A stretch of DNA of 5,844 nucleotides from Planctomycetota bacterium (GCA_018897395.1 JAHIKV010000294.1:1-5844), one strand, 5' to 3'; positions 1 to 4,665 are shown, counted from the first letter of the stretch. The notes: generated by a model not told the origin, from the sequence alone. Numbers and translations: made by a program.

Positions 1-2
1 AA

Positions 3-89
3 GGCTACCGGCATATGTCGCAGTTGCTCAAAGCGTTGGACCGCATCGTTCTTGAAAAAGGACTTGACGAAAACCGGAAGATCGCGTGA
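3..89 (+). CDS. C-terminal end of an unidentified protein (5'-truncated by window edge)
   Basis: An open frame enters from the left edge and ends at TGA 87-89. It gives 28 residues beginning GYRHMSQLLKALDRIV and ending ENRKIA. The composition (amphipathic helix, charged tail) looks like a genuine protein terminus, and a possible terminator hairpin lies about 50 bp downstream. The fragment is too short to assign to a family. A competing frame starts at 52 but gives a low-complexity Arg/Ser-rich peptide, so I prefer this one. No function is claimed. Confidence 0.35.
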   Translation, partial: GYRHMSQLLKALDRIVLEKGLDENRKIA

Positions 90-137
90 TAATCGTTCGA
101 GGAATCGCCTTCCTCTTTTCAACTGTCAAAGGGACAT

Positions 138-164
138 CCTCAGAGGCGCTTCGGAGGTTCTTTC
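138..164 (+). terminator. possible weak terminator after the upstream gene
   Basis: CCTCAGAGGC followed directly by GCTTCGGAGG folds into a hairpin with one mismatch and one G-T pair. It is followed by a T-rich stretch (TTCTTTCTT). The T-run is interrupted, so this is only a candidate terminator for the gene ending at 89. Positions 90-193 show nothing else I can assign. Confidence 0.3.
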
Positions 165-193
165 TTGGTTTTGGAAGATTTTTTTTCTCCGCT

Positions 194-216
194 TGTCAGG
201 AATCGCCCCTCGGCGG
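194..216 (+). promoter_or_regulatory. conserved element upstream of the vapBC promoter (copy 1)
   Basis: This 23-bp sequence begins TGTCAGGAATCG and ends CCCCTCGGCGG. It matches 21 of 23 positions of 3099-3121. It contains a small hairpin (CGCC, 4-nt loop, GGCG); one of the two differences between the copies falls in the loop. It ends 17 bp before the -35 box of the vapBC operon. A T-tract (about 178-186) precedes it, and an A/T-rich stretch precedes the other copy. It could be a shared regulatory site, or a dispersed repeat that happens to lie in both upstream regions. Confidence 0.45.
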
Positions 217-233
217 TCTGTAGTAGAAAGATG

Positions 234-262
234 TTGACGGACAAGCGGTTGTGTATTACAAT
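234..262 (+). promoter_or_regulatory. sigma70-type promoter of the vapBC operon
   Basis: A -35 box TTGACG (234-239) and a -10 box TACAAT (257-262) are separated by 17 bp. Each box has one mismatch to the E. coli sigma70 consensus. The predicted start near 268-270 lies about 48 bp before the antitoxin ATG. The mazEF promoter uses the same two hexamers. Confidence 0.65.
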
Positions 263-279
263 TATGCCGGAACCATAAT
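261..279 (+). promoter_or_regulatory. candidate operator of the vapBC operon
   Basis: The inverted repeat ATTATG, 7-nt spacer, CATAAT is centred at 270, on the predicted transcription start and overlapping the end of the -10 box. Ribbon-helix-helix antitoxins usually bind short inverted repeats in this position to repress their own operon. That this one is bound by the gene at 317 is inference. Confidence 0.4.
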
Positions 280-316
280 ACGTTTGGGAAAAGGATTTTT
301 TTGGGGGTGAACCGCG

Positions 317-556
317 ATGAAGACCTTGTGTTTGAAGCTCCCGGAAGCCACGGCGGCCCGATTGGCTGCGGCGGCCCGAAAGAGGAGTCAGAGCAAGTCG
401 GCCGTCGTCCGTGCGATCCTGGACGAGTGCCTTACGGAAGGAGAGGCCGCGGCGGAAGGCTCCTGTTTGGATGTGGCGGCCGACTTGGCAGGCTGCGTTG
501 CGGGGCCCCGTGACCTGTCAACGAAGAAAAGTCACATGCAGGGGTACGGTCAATGA
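317..556 (+). CDS. vapB: ribbon-helix-helix (CopG-type) antitoxin of a VapBC module
   Basis: This 79-residue protein starts MKTLCLKLPEATAARL. A short beta strand (residues 2-8) is followed by two helices (about 9-22 and 26-39, with a SQSKSAVVR turn), which is the plan of an RHH DNA-binding domain. The C-terminal segment carries DLAGCVAGPRDLS, a motif type common in antitoxins paired with PIN toxins; this tail probably wraps the toxin. The start is supported by GGGGGTGA at 303-310, 6 bp before ATG. The stop overlaps the toxin start as ATGA (553-556), which implies translational coupling. Its expected role is to neutralise the PIN toxin and repress the operon. Family assignment is firm; target site and specificity are not known. 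Confidence 0.88.
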   Translation: MKTLCLKLPEATAARLAAAARKRSQSKSAVVRAILDECLTEGEAAAEGSCLDVAADLAGCVAGPRDLSTKKSHMQGYGQ

Positions 557-975
557 ATCGGCTCATCTTGCTGGACACCGGCCCCTTGGTCGCTTTGCTG
601 AACGGTCGCGACAAATACCATGAGTGGGCAAAACTCCAGTGGGCTCAGGTTGCGCCGCCGTTTCTCACGTGCGAATCGGTCCTTTCGGAGGCATGTTTCC
701 TCCTGCGCGCGGTACGGGGCGGCAGCGCGGCCGTGATGGAGTTGCTTGCACGTCGCGTGGTCGAAGCGGCATTTCATCTCGAAGACCACATCGAACCAGT
801 CGCCCGTCTTCTTCGCAAATATGCCGACGTCCCTATGTCGCCGGCCGACGGATGTCTCGTCCGCATGGCGGAACTGTCGGCCGAGAGTACGATTTTGACT
901 CTCGACCGCGATTTCCGACTCTACCGCAAGAGCGGGCGACACATCGTGCCCGCGATCATGCCGCAAGAATCTTGA
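553..975 (+). CDS. vapC: VapC-type PIN-domain ribonuclease toxin
   Basis: This 140-residue protein has normal VapC length. The expected acidic PIN residues are visible: D8 in LLDTGPLVALL, E46 in LSEACFLL, D99 in SPADGCLV, and D118/D120 in LTLDRDFRLYR. These coordinate Mg2+ for RNA cleavage; known VapCs cut tRNA or rRNA, but the substrate here cannot be read from sequence. It begins inside the antitoxin stop (4-bp overlap), so the two are co-translated and form a standard antitoxin-first operon. It runs toward mazF with a 57-bp gap between the convergent stops. The catalytic set looks intact, so the module is probably functional. Confidence 0.94.
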   Translation: MNRLILLDTGPLVALLNGRDKYHEWAKLQWAQVAPPFLTCESVLSEACFLLRAVRGGSAAVMELLARRVVEAAFHLEDHIEPVARLLRKYADVPMSPADGCLVRMAELSAESTILTLDRDFRLYRKSGRHIVPAIMPQES

Positions 976-989
976 CTCTGCATCGACGT

Positions 990-1010
990 TGAAAAGGGGA
1001 CTGGCCCCTT
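990..1010 (-). terminator. candidate rho-independent terminator of mazEF
   Basis: AAGGGG (994-999), a 5-nt loop and CCCCTT (1005-1010) form a perfect 6-bp GC-rich stem between the convergent vapC and mazF genes. Read on the minus strand, the stem is followed by TT, giving a run of four Ts, which suits termination of mazEF. On the plus strand no T-run follows. The U-tract is short, and the hairpin could instead be one of the region's intergenic palindromes. Confidence 0.45.
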
Positions 1011-1032
1011 CCGGTCTCTCGCCAGCGGGCTT

Positions 1033-1350
1033 CTACTCTGCAAACATCTCCGCCAGCGCCGCCAAGACTGTGCTCTGGACCGAGCGGCCGATTCGCCCCA
1101 GCCGCTTCACCAGTCGAACCTTGTCTACGGTGCGCAACTGGTCGAGGACAATCTGTCCCTGCTTCCCCTGGAAGCGGCACGCCACTCGGGTCGGATAGTC
1201 GCGTCCCTTGGTCGTCATCGGAGCGACGATCACCGTGGCGAGGTGTCGGTTGGACTCGTCGGGCGAGACAATCAGGCAGGGGCGAACCTTCTTGATCTCG
1301 CTGCCCAGCGTCGGATCAAGGGCCGCCAAGTAAACGTCAAACCGGTTCAT
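1033..1350 (-). CDS. mazF: MazF/PemK-family endoribonuclease toxin
   Basis: This 105-residue protein begins MNRFDVYLAALDPTLGSE. The MazF core is clear: KKVRPCLIVSPDE with catalytic Arg at residue 23, VAPMTTKG with catalytic Thr at about 46, then GQIVLDQLRTVDKVRLVKRLG. The family cleaves single-stranded RNA at short specific sequences. The frame stays open upstream to 1449, but homology starts at 1350, where ATG overlaps the mazE stop by one base (TGATG) and GGGAGTGG lies just upstream. It is translationally coupled to mazE. A candidate terminator follows at 990-1010. Nothing suggests inactivation. Confidence 0.95.
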   Translation of the reverse strand: MNRFDVYLAALDPTLGSEIKKVRPCLIVSPDESNRHLATVIVAPMTTKGRDYPTRVACRFQGKQGQIVLDQLRTVDKVRLVKRLGRIGRSVQSTVLAALAEMFAE

Positions 1351-1610
1351 CACCACTCCCACTCCCGATCGTCCCAGGTGGAAGCGGGCAATTCCGCCAC
1401 CGGCCGGTCGTCGCCGCGCTCGTGCATGGCACGAAACCGGTCTTCCCAACCCTGGCGCGGACGGCGCGCCGAGCGGATCACGAGTCTATCGGCTTCCATG
1501 CCCAACTCGACTTCATCGACTAGCTCGAGTTGTTCGAGCCAAACCTTGGGAATCCGCACGCCGCGTGAGTTCCCAATGCGAACCAGATGCGACTTTACGA
1601 CGTTACCCAT
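1350..1610 (-). CDS. mazE: MazE-family (AbrB/SpoVT fold) antitoxin
   Basis: This 86-residue protein starts MGNVVKSHLVRIGNSRGVRIPK. The swapped-hairpin AbrB domain fills about residues 1-50 (VRIGNSRGVRIPK, then LELVDEVELGMEADRLVIRS). A C-terminal toxin-binding tail runs PRQGWEDRF to the Trp-rich end STWDDREWEW. Two ATGs are adjacent (1613 and 1610). The ribosome site AAGGTG (1616-1621) is only 2 nt from the first but 5 nt from the second, so I chose 1610. It binds and inhibits MazF and is expected to repress the operon at the palindromes upstream (1644-1675). Confidence 0.94.
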   Translation of the reverse strand: MGNVVKSHLVRIGNSRGVRIPKVWLEQLELVDEVELGMEADRLVIRSARRPRQGWEDRFRAMHERGDDRPVAELPASTWDDREWEW

Positions 1611-1643
1611 CATGTCACCTTGCCTTAGCGTCCTTCCCGGTAA

Positions 1644-1675
1644 TTACATTGTAACTCTTCCATTGACGCCGTCAA
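1644..1675 (-). promoter_or_regulatory. mazEF promoter with two palindromic operators
   Basis: On the minus strand, -35 TTGACG (1670-1675) and -10 TACAAT (1648-1653) are 16 bp apart. Two perfect palindromes overlie them: TTGACGCCGTCAA (1663-1675, covering the -35 box) and TTACATTGTAA (1644-1654, covering the -10 box). Their centres are exactly 20 bp apart, about two helical turns, so two dimers would sit on the same face. This is a strong candidate MazE or MazEF binding region. Binding itself is inferred. Confidence 0.7.
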
Positions 1676-1752
1676 GGATGAAGGATGAAGGATGAAGGAT
1701 GAAGGATGAAGGATGAAGGATGAAGGATGAAGGATGAAGGATGAAGGATGAA
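1674..1752 (+). repeat. tandem heptamer array, 11 perfect copies of AAGGATG
   Basis: Eleven uninterrupted copies of AAGGATG run from 1674 to 1750, followed by AA. The array abuts the mazEF promoter; its first two bases overlap the -35 box. With no base differences among the copies it is probably recent or kept uniform by slippage. Copy number is likely to vary between strains. The stretch 1614-1931 has no gene: it holds the mazEF control region, this array, the inverted heptads and the large inverted repeat. Confidence 0.95.
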
Positions 1753-1788
1753 CAGGTGGCTCACCGCCGGCAGGCGATGTACCCGAGC

Positions 1789-1820
<32 letters not shown>

Positions 1821-1836
1821 CCCTTCGGGTTGTCTT

Positions 1837-1928
1837 TGGGGTCAGACCGTGATTAGTGATTAGCGGGCAAGAGCGATGCCGGCAGAGAAAACCGATGGCC
1901 GCTAATCACTAATCACGGTCTGACCCCA
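1837..1928. repeat. large inverted repeat with 30-bp perfect arms
   Basis: The left arm (1837-1866, starting TGGGGTCAGACCG) is the exact reverse complement of the right arm (1899-1928, ending CGGTCTGACCCCA). A 32-nt spacer separates them. Each arm also contains a short direct repeat (GATTAGTGATTAG). It encodes nothing. The form is that of a small non-autonomous palindromic element. Its right end sits only a few bases from the start of recognisable homology in the PIN relic at 1932. Confidence 0.92.
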
Positions 1929-1931
1929 CCC

Positions 1932-2036
1932 TGTATTCGCGCACTGCACCATCTGGGTTTGCTGTCCTTGTGCCATGACCTTTACGGCCGGGTCATCGTT
2001 CCCCGGGCGGTGTGTGACGAACTGCGTCGGTCTTGC
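1932..2036 (+). pseudogene. relic of a DUF3368-type PIN toxin gene, both ends missing
   Basis: The plus-strand frame reads IRALHHLGLLSLCHDLYG and then RVIVPRAVCDEL. This matches the N-terminal helix-strand region of DUF3368 PIN proteins (the part after the first acidic residue through the VP-AV-EL motif). It closely parallels residues about 11-40 of the intact DUF3368 protein encoded at 2043-2534 on the other strand. No proper start or SPLI-type N-terminus precedes it; the large inverted repeat lies there instead. After about 2036 the homology ends and the intact convergent gene begins. It appears to be a dead fragment of an older TA module. The frame stays open to 2657, but the rest is the shadow of the opposite gene. 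Confidence 0.6.
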
Positions 2037-2042
2037 GCCCCC

Positions 2043-2534
2043 TTACTCCCAAATCTCCCCAATGCCTTCCAGTGCCGAGCAGACCATTTTGTCATCCAGA
2101 TGAAGGCCCGCCACACGCAGCGCTTTGAGCACATCGGCTGCCGAAGGGATTACGGCCCTTCTCTTTGCCCGGAACACCACACCCAGGGTTCCGACGACCT
2201 CGATCCCCAGGGCGTTGGCGCAGGTGCGCGCCGCCGCGTCGTCGAGTACGGCGGTCGCCGGTCTTCTCTCCATCGCCACGGCCAGCACGGCGGTCTCTCC
2301 GTTTCCAAGTCCCCATTCGAGCAGCTCCGGGGCGATGTGATGGGGAGCGACCGCCAGCCCCCAGCCGCGCTCGATGGCCTGCCGCGCGGGGTCGGAAGGT
2401 GGCCCCGCGAGAATCTCCGCGACTACGGCCTCGGGGACGAGCAATTCCTTGCACAAGTCGAGCAGAAGATGAAGCCGGTCTGCCTTGGCCAGCGCAATGA
2501 CGGGCGAGGCATTGACCACCCAAACGTCATTCAC
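2043..2534 (-). CDS. PIN-domain toxin of the DUF3368 family
   Basis: This 163-residue protein has the DUF3368 signatures: VVNASPVIALAKADRLHLL at the N-terminus, LLVPEAVVAEI with E40, GLGNGETAVLAVA with E80, AVLDDAAAR with D98/D99, and VVGTLGVVFRAKR. Position 8 is Asn rather than the usual first PIN Asp; SPLI-type variants with Asn occur in this family. The start is GTG at 2534, inside the antitoxin, with GGAGG about 9 nt upstream, and it overlaps the antitoxin by 8 bp. It is the expected toxic nuclease partner of UPF0175 antitoxins; its RNA target is unknown. Confidence 0.92.
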   Translation of the reverse strand: MNDVWVVNASPVIALAKADRLHLLLDLCKELLVPEAVVAEILAGPPSDPARQAIERGWGLAVAPHHIAPELLEWGLGNGETAVLAVAMERRPATAVLDDAAARTCANALGIEVVGTLGVVFRAKRRAVIPSAADVLKALRVAGLHLDDKMVCSALEGIGEIWE

Positions 2535-2778
2535 GGCCGGCTTCCTCCAACACCTCCTCCGCCGTGTACTGGAACGGCGAGACGCCGAACTGCCCGAGCG
2601 CTGCGAGGAACTCCGTGCGGGAGAGGCCGGCGATCTTGGCCGCCCGCTCCTGACTGACCCGTCGCAACTCGTACCATTTCACGGCGGCGGCCAGCCGCAA
2701 CTGGCGCGTGAAGTTCTCGGAGTCGGTGCGAAGCGAAGCCAGAGCTTCCTCCGGCATGTCGATTGTCATGTGGAGCAT
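2527..2778 (-). CDS. UPF0175-family antitoxin
   Basis: This 83-residue protein contains the UPF0175 pattern RQLRLAAAVKWYELRRVSQ, then AAKIAGLSRTEFLAALGQFGVSPFQYT. Residues about 42-65 form a helix-turn-helix-like segment suited to DNA binding. The C-terminus is acidic (AEEVLEEAG). UPF0175 genes are regularly found just upstream of DUF3368 PIN genes, as here. The start at 2778 has a weak AGGG site about 10 nt upstream; an in-frame ATG at 2769 is an alternative with no better site. It should neutralise the PIN toxin and regulate the shared promoter. Confidence 0.9.
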   Translation of the reverse strand: MLHMTIDMPEEALASLRTDSENFTRQLRLAAAVKWYELRRVSQERAAKIAGLSRTEFLAALGQFGVSPFQYTAEEVLEEAGRE

Positions 2779-2836
2779 ACGATGTTTTCCCTAAACCATG
2801 CCTTTTGCCTCCTGCGGGAAGCGCAACCGCTCCTGC

Positions 2837-2865
2837 ATTATACCTTACCCTGCCATCGGTGGAAA
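2837..2865 (-). promoter_or_regulatory. promoter of the UPF0175/DUF3368 operon
   Basis: On the minus strand there is a perfect -10 TATAAT (2837-2842) with -35 TTTCCA (2860-2865, 4 of 6 matches) at 17-bp spacing. Transcription would begin near 2830, leaving a leader of about 50 nt before the antitoxin ATG. Confidence 0.6.
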
Positions 2866-2879
2866 TGCCCATTTGGGCA
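2866..2879. promoter_or_regulatory. palindrome directly upstream of the -35 box
   Basis: TGCCCA-TT-TGGGCA is a perfect 6-bp-arm inverted repeat lying immediately upstream of the -35 box of the UPF0175/DUF3368 promoter. It could be an operator for the antitoxin or for a regulator. Function is inferred from position only. Confidence 0.35.
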
Positions 2880-2897
2880 AGCCTTTTCGCGACTTTT

Positions 2898-2925
2898 GGT
2901 GGGGCTGCGCTGCGCTTGACCCACC
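2898..2925. repeat. REP-like GC-rich palindrome
   Basis: GGTGGG (2898-2903) and CCCACC (2920-2925) flank an inner GCGC-T-GCGC hairpin, making an imperfect 28-bp stem-loop. It resembles the short GGTGGG...CCCACC palindromes dispersed in many bacterial genomes. No gene overlaps it. Whether it recurs in this genome cannot be seen here. Confidence 0.5.
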
Positions 2926-2944
2926 CTACACAAACTGTCCCCTT

Positions 2945-3015
2945 CCGCCCTTCCGCCCTCCGCCCTCCGCCCTCCGCCTTCCGCCCTCCGCCCTCCGCCC
3001 TCCGCCCTCCACCCT
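2945..3015 (+). repeat. tandem heptamer array, unit CCGCCCT
   Basis: Ten units occur: eight exact CCGCCCT, one CCGCCTT and one CCACCCT, with a single extra T after the first. This is the second 7-bp-unit array in the window, and like the first it lies between two TA operons. The gene-free stretch 2779-3192 holds the UPF0175 promoter, two palindromes, this array, an A/T-rich patch (about 3055-3085) and the control region of the next operon. Confidence 0.9.
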
Positions 3016-3033
3016 TCCCACGTTCTCACCCTT
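3012..3033 (+). repeat. 22-bp dispersed repeat, copy 1
   Basis: The 22 bases starting CCCTTCCCACG and ending TTCTCACCCTT are identical to 4666-4687. The repeat overlaps the end of the CCGCCCT array, and the second copy also adjoins degenerate heptads. This suggests that one repeat type was copied between two intergenic regions. Confidence 0.85.
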
Positions 3034-3085
3034 ATACCCTCCAAAGCCCCCCTATAGAGTTAATTTAGAGAAAATTTTTAGAATT

Positions 3086-3121
3086 CCGACATGTCGGATG
3101 TCAGGATTCGCCCCCCGGCGG
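3086..3121 (+). promoter_or_regulatory. palindrome plus conserved upstream element (copy 2)
   Basis: A perfect palindrome CCGACATGTCGG (3086-3097) is followed at 3099-3121 by the second copy of the 23-bp element seen at 194-216 (21 of 23 identical; here CCCCCCGGCGG at its end). It ends 16 bp before a TTGACT -35 box, against 17 bp in the vapBC copy. An A/T-rich stretch precedes it. Control of the downstream TA operon is inferred from position. Confidence 0.45.
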
Positions 3122-3137
3122 CCTCACGATACTGCAA

Positions 3138-3180
3138 TTGACTCCCTGGCCCCGCGCTTTGTATCTTGGTACAATACCAA
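3138..3180 (+). promoter_or_regulatory. promoter and operator of the toxin-first TA operon
   Basis: TTGACT (3138-3143) is a good -35 box; the likely -10 is TATCTT (3162-3167) at 18-bp spacing. A perfect inverted repeat TTGGTA-CAA-TACCAA (3166-3180) covers the predicted start site and ends next to the ribosome site AAAGGAG (3179-3185). It is a strong candidate operator for the HTH antitoxin encoded at 3444. A dimer bound there would block transcription from this promoter. Confidence 0.6.
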
Positions 3181-3192
3181 AGGAGCAGCGGA

Positions 3193-3441
3193 ATGGAGTG
3201 GCTTCGCGTCTTGTGGGACGTAGAACCGGGCGGCAACGCAGAACACGTCGCCGACCACGGGCTGGACATTGACGAAGTAGAGCACGTTTTGAGAAATCCC
3301 AAGTCTTATGGCACTAGCCGAGGCAGCGGGTACCCCATGGTCTTCGGGTACACCCCCGCCGGCGAGTACATCGCGGTAGTCTACGAGGAGTTGGATGACG
3401 ACACCGTGTATCCGTTGACCGCCTTTCCGATCGAGGACTAA
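3193..3441 (+). CDS. small BrnT/RelE-like putative toxin
   Basis: This 82-residue protein starts MEWLRVLWDVEPGGNAEHV. The arrangement N-EHV-DHGL-EVE-VLRNP (residues 15-36), SGYPMVFGYTPAGEYIAVVYEE (45-66) and a closing beta strand VYPLTAFPIED recalls BrnT-type toxins of the RelE fold. In those, a helix pair is followed by an antiparallel sheet. The match is by pattern only, so substrate and activity are open; DUF4258-like is an alternative. The start is set by AAAGGAG at 3179-3185, 7 nt before ATG; the in-frame TTG at 3166 lies in the operator. It precedes an HTH antitoxin by 2 bp, the toxin-first order of HigBA-type operons. BrnT usually pairs with an RHH antitoxin (BrnA), so the partner here is unusual. 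Confidence 0.75.
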   Translation: MEWLRVLWDVEPGGNAEHVADHGLDIDEVEHVLRNPKSYGTSRGSGYPMVFGYTPAGEYIAVVYEELDDDTVYPLTAFPIED

Positions 3442-3443
3442 CC

Positions 3444-3794
3444 ATGGCGCAAGAGAGAACACCGAAGCGACTGTCGGAGCAAGCCGCCCGCATCATCGGC
3501 CGCTTGCCCGAGCGGCAGCGTGCGGCACTCGACAGGGCCGCCGCCGAGGTGAAAGGGGAACTGAGCGAGAGGATCAAGAAGGCCGGCCCGTCACGGGTTG
3601 CGCTGGCGAAACTCAAGCTGGCTCGTCTTCGCGAGGGGCTCGGCCTGGGCGAGATCGCCGAGAAGACGGGGATCGACCGCGGAAATCTTTGCAAGCTGGA
3701 AAACAACGCCGAGAACGTCGAACTGAACACGCTGGCGCGACTGGCCGACGCCCTGGGTTACGACGTCGTAGTGGAACTCCGCAAACGGCCGTAG
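3444..3794 (+). CDS. XRE-family HTH antitoxin/repressor
   Basis: This 116-residue protein has a charged helical N-terminal region (residues 1-50, including LPERQRAALDRAAAEVKGEL). A Cro/C1-type HTH domain follows at about 55-113: LKLARLREGLGLGEIAEKTG, then IDRGNLCKLENN and LNTLARLADALGYDVVVEL. The Leu-Ala spacing and the recognition helix RGNLCKLE are typical of HigA-like antitoxins. GAGGA (3433-3437) lies 6 nt before ATG, and only CC separates it from the toxin stop, so the pair is one operon. It should neutralise the small toxin, with its N-terminal extension the likely toxin contact, and bind the TTGGTA/TACCAA operator. The 3795-3899 gap downstream shows no clear terminator. Confidence 0.88.
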   Translation: MAQERTPKRLSEQAARIIGRLPERQRAALDRAAAEVKGELSERIKKAGPSRVALAKLKLARLREGLGLGEIAEKTGIDRGNLCKLENNAENVELNTLARLADALGYDVVVELRKRP

Positions 3795-3899
3795 CCAAAG
3801 AGCCGCTGCCCCCCGCGCTGTAAATTGGCGCCCCCGTGGTCCGCCGATCACCCTTCCGATGTGCAGTCCCTCCTCCCCCCCAGCGCTAAGCGGGAGAAC

Positions 3900-3976
3900 A
3901 GCGGGACAGGTCCGTTATTGGCAATATGGGAGATTTGTAAAGCACCCTGTCCTCTCAAAACCGGACCTGTCCCGCT
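3900..3976. repeat. inverted repeat with 15-bp perfect arms
   Basis: AGCGGGACAGGTCCG (3900-3914) is the exact reverse complement of CGGACCTGTCCCGCT (3962-3976), with 47 nt between. The architecture (two inverted arms around a unique spacer) is like 1837-1928 and the REP pairs at 5077-5175 and 5760-5837, but the sequence is different. It lies 20 bp from the stop of the second mazF and may also act as a transcription end. It has no coding content. Confidence 0.85.
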
Positions 3977-3996
3977 TTCCGTCCCTCAGCAGCCTC

Positions 3997-4344
3997 TCAG
4001 TGAAGGTCCAGAACAACCTTTAGGCAAAGGTCAATCTGATTCATCGTGTTGCGCGAGAGCGCGCCAATCGTGTGCAGCACGTCCTGCTGCCGAATGGTGA
4101 TGAGGTTTGCGCAATTCACCACGGAATTCTTGTGCAATCCGGAGGCTGTGAAATCAGGATGCCTCTGATCGAGGAGCAACTGCGTGGGCTCTACCGCGCG
4201 CCGGACGTTCCCCGTTATCAAGGCCACGATGCTGTTCTGTATCCTGGCATTGTCGCGGTCATTCTGCACCACCAGCGCGGGGCGGACCTTCTCCCGAGGG
4301 TTGTACACGGCGAAATTCACGATAACAATGTCGCCGCGCTTCAT
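3997..4344 (-). CDS. MazF/PemK-family endoribonuclease toxin (second module)
   Basis: This 115-residue protein starts MKRGDIVIVNFAVYNPREKV. Family motifs are RGDIVIVNF, KVRPALVVQND with catalytic Arg 21, VALITGNV with Thr 44, SGLHKNSVVNCANLITI, and the helical end IGALSRNTMNQIDLCLKVVL. It belongs to the PemK-like branch and shares little sequence with the MazF at 1033-1350, so it is not a recent duplicate. The ATG overlaps the antitoxin stop by 4 bp (ATGA at 4341-4344), implying coupled translation. It should be an active RNase; cleavage sequence unknown. Confidence 0.94.
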   Translation of the reverse strand: MKRGDIVIVNFAVYNPREKVRPALVVQNDRDNARIQNSIVALITGNVRRAVEPTQLLLDQRHPDFTASGLHKNSVVNCANLITIRQQDVLHTIGALSRNTMNQIDLCLKVVLDLH

Positions 4345-4583
4345 AGCTTGTATTTCTGGTAGCTCTCCAGGGCGGGATCGTCCGCATCGTCTTCAGCCAT
4401 GATCGCGCCCGCCAGCGGATAGAACCGCCTGGGATCGGCGTCGCTGTCGTCGTAGAGCGGGTGGGCGATTTTCTCGTAGGCATCTCTCCGCAACACGACG
4501 CACTCTTCGCCCACCTCCGGCGGCACAAGGGGGACATGCGCCCCTCCCCGAATGGCCTGGACTTGTTCGATTGTCAGTTCCAT
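4341..4583 (-). CDS. putative antitoxin of the second MazF module, not MazE-like
   Basis: This 80-residue protein starts MELTIEQVQAIRGGAHVPLV. The N-terminal half has a short helix and strand pattern ending in ECVVLRRDAYEKI. The C-terminal half is strongly acidic (DDSDAD at 45-50, EDDADDPALE at 64-73), typical of a disordered toxin-binding tail. I see no AbrB, RHH or HTH signature, so a DNA-binding role is uncertain. The antitoxin role rests on its overlap with mazF, its size and its acidity. The ATG at 4583 has no convincing ribosome site; the promoter geometry suggests a leaderless message. Confidence 0.78.
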   Translation of the reverse strand: MELTIEQVQAIRGGAHVPLVPPEVGEECVVLRRDAYEKIAHPLYDDSDADPRRFYPLAGAIMAEDDADDPALESYQKYKL

Positions 4584-4589
4584 GCTCTC

Positions 4590-4618
4590 ATTCTAATACA
4601 ACTCCGTGTCCACGGCAA
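4590..4618 (-). promoter_or_regulatory. promoter of the second MazF module, probably leaderless
   Basis: On the minus strand, -35 TTGCCG (4613-4618) and -10 TAGAAT (4590-4595) are 17 bp apart. Only GAGAGC lies between the -10 box and the ATG at 4583, so transcription would start at or next to the A of ATG. A palindrome CCGTG-TC-CACGG (4604-4615) covers the upstream spacer and part of the -35 box and is a candidate operator. Confidence 0.5.
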
Positions 4619-4631
4619 GGCAAAGAGAAAA

Positions 4632-4655
4632 GGTGACAGCCACCAAATTATTTGG
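4632..4655. repeat. overlapping small palindromes, REP-like
   Basis: GGTG-ACAGC-CACC (4632-4644) is followed, sharing CC, by the perfect palindrome CCAAAT-T-ATTTGG (4643-4655). Two adjoining hairpins in a gene-free spot resemble part of a dispersed intergenic repeat. They lie upstream of the leaderless antitoxin promoter but about 15 bp beyond its -35 box, so a regulatory role is possible though unsupported. Confidence 0.45.
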
Positions 4656-4665
4656 ACACTCTTCT

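Noticed and set aside
52..237. Small plus-strand open frame starting at 52
   Set aside because: Arg/Ser-rich composition, no ribosome site, and it overlaps the better C-terminal frame ending at 89 and the 194-216 element.
1351..1449. Longer N-terminus for mazF starting at 1449
   Set aside because: The extension lies inside mazE, is Arg/Gly-rich and has no MazF similarity; the ATG at 1350 is coupled to the mazE stop.
1959..2657. Plus-strand 232-codon open frame as a full gene
   Set aside because: Only the first 25-30 codons look like protein (the PIN relic). The remainder runs antisense to the well-supported DUF3368 and UPF0175 genes and is Arg/Pro/His-rich.
3124..3462. Minus-strand open frame opposite the BrnT-like gene
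   Set aside because: It is antisense to a gene with promoter, operator and ribosome site, and shows no recognisable domain.
3795..3845. Terminator after the XRE antitoxin gene
   Set aside because: The C-rich blocks do not pair with each other, and only a 4-bp GCGC stem can form with no T-run.
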